From Edaphochlamys debaryana (lineage: Eukaryota > Chlorophyta > Chlorophyceae > Chlamydomonadales), in NCBI GenBank assembly GCA_016858145.1, contig JAEHOE010000001.1, forward strand, positions 2,418,001-2,482,000: DNA of 64,000 nt, written 5' to 3'. Every line of letters starts with the position of its first letter. The stretch's first letter is position 1. The position numbers and the translations under genes are program-made. The notes under the pieces were generated by a model. The model was not told where the DNA came from. It did not search any database and saw only the letters and a list, made by a program, of their open reading frames with translations. Positions 62,725-64,000 of the stretch are shown in pieces.

Positions 62725-64000
62725 TCACAGCGGCTGCACGCTCTCCACCTCCCACTGGAACCCCGCCCCCCGCAGCCGCTCCACGAGCACAGGCCCCAGC
62801 GCCGCCCCGGGGCTGAGCACGCCCGCCTGCGCCAGGCGCGCGTCCGCCCGCAGCCGCGCCCCCTCCAGCGCCATGGCCAGCCCCGTCTCCAGCAGCATGC
62901 GCGAGGTGGACCAGTAGCCGGCGTCGCGGGCGGGGTCCTGGAGGGGGGGAAGGTGGATGGGGAGGAGAACGGTGAGGATTTGAGGTGCGGACTACGGCAC
63001 TACGAGCACTACATGAGCACTAAGGCGTGTAAAGCCTGGGTGCCTGTGCTGGGTTGTGCTGGTGGGGCCAATGAGAGTCACCCAGCAGGCAGAGGGGCAC
63101 GGGCAGACTTGTCGTGGGATGCTTAGCAGAGGCAGGGGCAGGGGCTGGGCCTGGACTCACCCCGCAGTGCCCCTTGACCACGCGGGGCTGCGGCTCGTCC
63201 GTGACCGCCACCAGGTCCATGCGCCAGGCGGCGTTCTTGCGGGCGGCCTCGTCGGGGCCCTGGCCGGGGGCGGGCAGCAGCCTGCGGGCGCCCGGCGCGG
63301 TCAGGGGAGGTGGAGCACCAAGTGAGGTGGCATGCAGGCGTGTAGACTGTAGAGGGGGACTTCGTGCGTGCTAAGGGCAGGCGCAAGGCGCGGAGAGGAA
63401 CGAGCTCGAAGCCACCGTTTCTCTCACAGTGCCGAGAGCGGTACCGGCTGAAGGGCCCGCACATGCAAGCCCCCCCCCCCGCTCCCCACGCACCTCCGCA
63501 CCACCGAGCGCAGCGGCGGGATGCCGAAGGTGATTCCGATCATGGCGGTGATGCCGGTGAGCAGGGAGGCGCCCAGCAGGCCGCTGCAGGCGACGCCCTC
63601 GTAGTACCTGAAGGCGTGGGTGGTGGTGGAGGGTGGTGGTGGAGGGTGGTGGTGAGGTGTGATGGGGTGATCGGGGTGGAGGCCGGATGTCGTGAGCCCA
63701 CCCTTGCTGCTGCTCTGGGCCAGGGGATATGCGGCGCGGGCCTATGGCCGCTGGCGGGCAGGCCCCACAGCCCCCCACTGGAGAGCGGCTTACTTGAAGT
63801 CCTTGCCGTAGGGGTAGGTGGCCTGCATCAGGGCGGCGCTCTCTGTAGGGGGGGGGGGCGCAGCAAGGGAGGGGTCGATGAGGGGGAATGCAGGGGCACG
63901 GCGGGGCAGAGTCGGACCGTAAGCGGGTCCCTCGCATCTGCACCCTGCGAGGGCCGCCTCGACCCCGTGTGGGCAGCGCGCAGCAGCCCGCCCCCAGCCA
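62725..64000 (-). CDS. Saccharopine-dehydrogenase-like oxidoreductase, C-terminal part, runs off right edge
   Basis: Four minus-strand exons (63842-63794, 63607-63494, 63281-63161, 62937-62725) join in phase; the 5' part lies beyond the window and no further exon was placed between 63843 and 64000. They encode ATYPYGKDFKYYEGVACSGL, a hydrophobic Gly-rich segment (LLGASLLTGITAMIGITFGI), a strand region (WRMDLVAVTDEPQPRVVKGH) and the family's end: CGDPARDAGYWSTSRMLLET then GVLSPGAALGPVLVERLRGA. This matches SCCPDH-type proteins, where a GDPGY-x2-T segment and a final V-x-T-P-A-x-A-x-G helix close the fold. These membrane-associated relatives of saccharopine reductase lack a firmly established substrate. 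The N-terminal Rossmann fold is not visible here. Confidence 0.78.

Overview
The window looks like nuclear DNA of a volvocine green alga (Chlamydomonas/Volvox lineage). The grounds are: very high GC with many short GT-AG introns; TGTAA poly(A) signals; alanine- and glycine-rich proteins; divergent H2A-H2B and H3-H4 histone pairs, each transcript ending in the same 16-nt palindrome; and a histone H3 that reads K-T-P where animal H3 reads K-S-A-P. I cannot name the species. Gene models were built by hand from splice sites and reading phase. Every model reported as complete sums to a whole number of codons, except SAS-4, where one 5' junction is unresolved.

Layout, left: the 5' part of an unknown minus-strand gene (1-424); an alpha/beta hydrolase (1275-4880, +); a divergent H2A/H2B pair (6306-7504); an OAS-like nucleotidyltransferase (7809-10645, -) divergent from a small Cys/Ser/Lys protein (10901-11116, +); a plastid-type RidA protein (11584-12635, +); a divergent H3/H4 pair (13333-14335); a kinase-like protein (15128 to about 17115, -); a centriolar SAS-4/CPAP homologue (18291-24093, -); and, head to head with it, an LRR-protein kinase with an N-terminal membrane anchor (24398-27614, +).

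Layout, right: proteasome subunit RPN3 (28513-31945, +); a basic coiled-coil protein (32882-35000, +); a 601-bp non-autonomous hAT transposon with a perfect 8-bp target duplication (36758-37358); a broken copy of the coiled-coil gene's 5' end joined to an inverted second copy of the H3/H4 module (37799-39842); a SIM+RING+coiled-coil protein (40437-42362, -); a 5'-truncated LINE (42518-43322); a 12.6-kb ankyrin/TRP-type channel gene (43889-56501, +); a membrane-anchored relative of the 15-kb kinase-like protein (57681-60120, -); a possible retroelement ORF fragment (61368-61907, +); and the 3' end of a saccharopine-dehydrogenase-like gene (62725 to the right edge, -).

The most unusual item is the OAS-like gene. 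Its spliced product carries the OAS core (KGGSYGRGT, a downstream strand with Asp, an LIRLVK-like helix and the DPTxN C-terminal signature) behind a long Arg/Ala/Pro/Ser N-terminus like an organelle transit peptide, with His at the first position of the usual D-x-D metal motif. OAS/cGAS-type enzymes are known mainly as animal innate-immune nucleic-acid sensors. The genes do not form an operon-like pathway; the window is a normal eukaryotic gene neighbourhood with local duplication and transposon activity.
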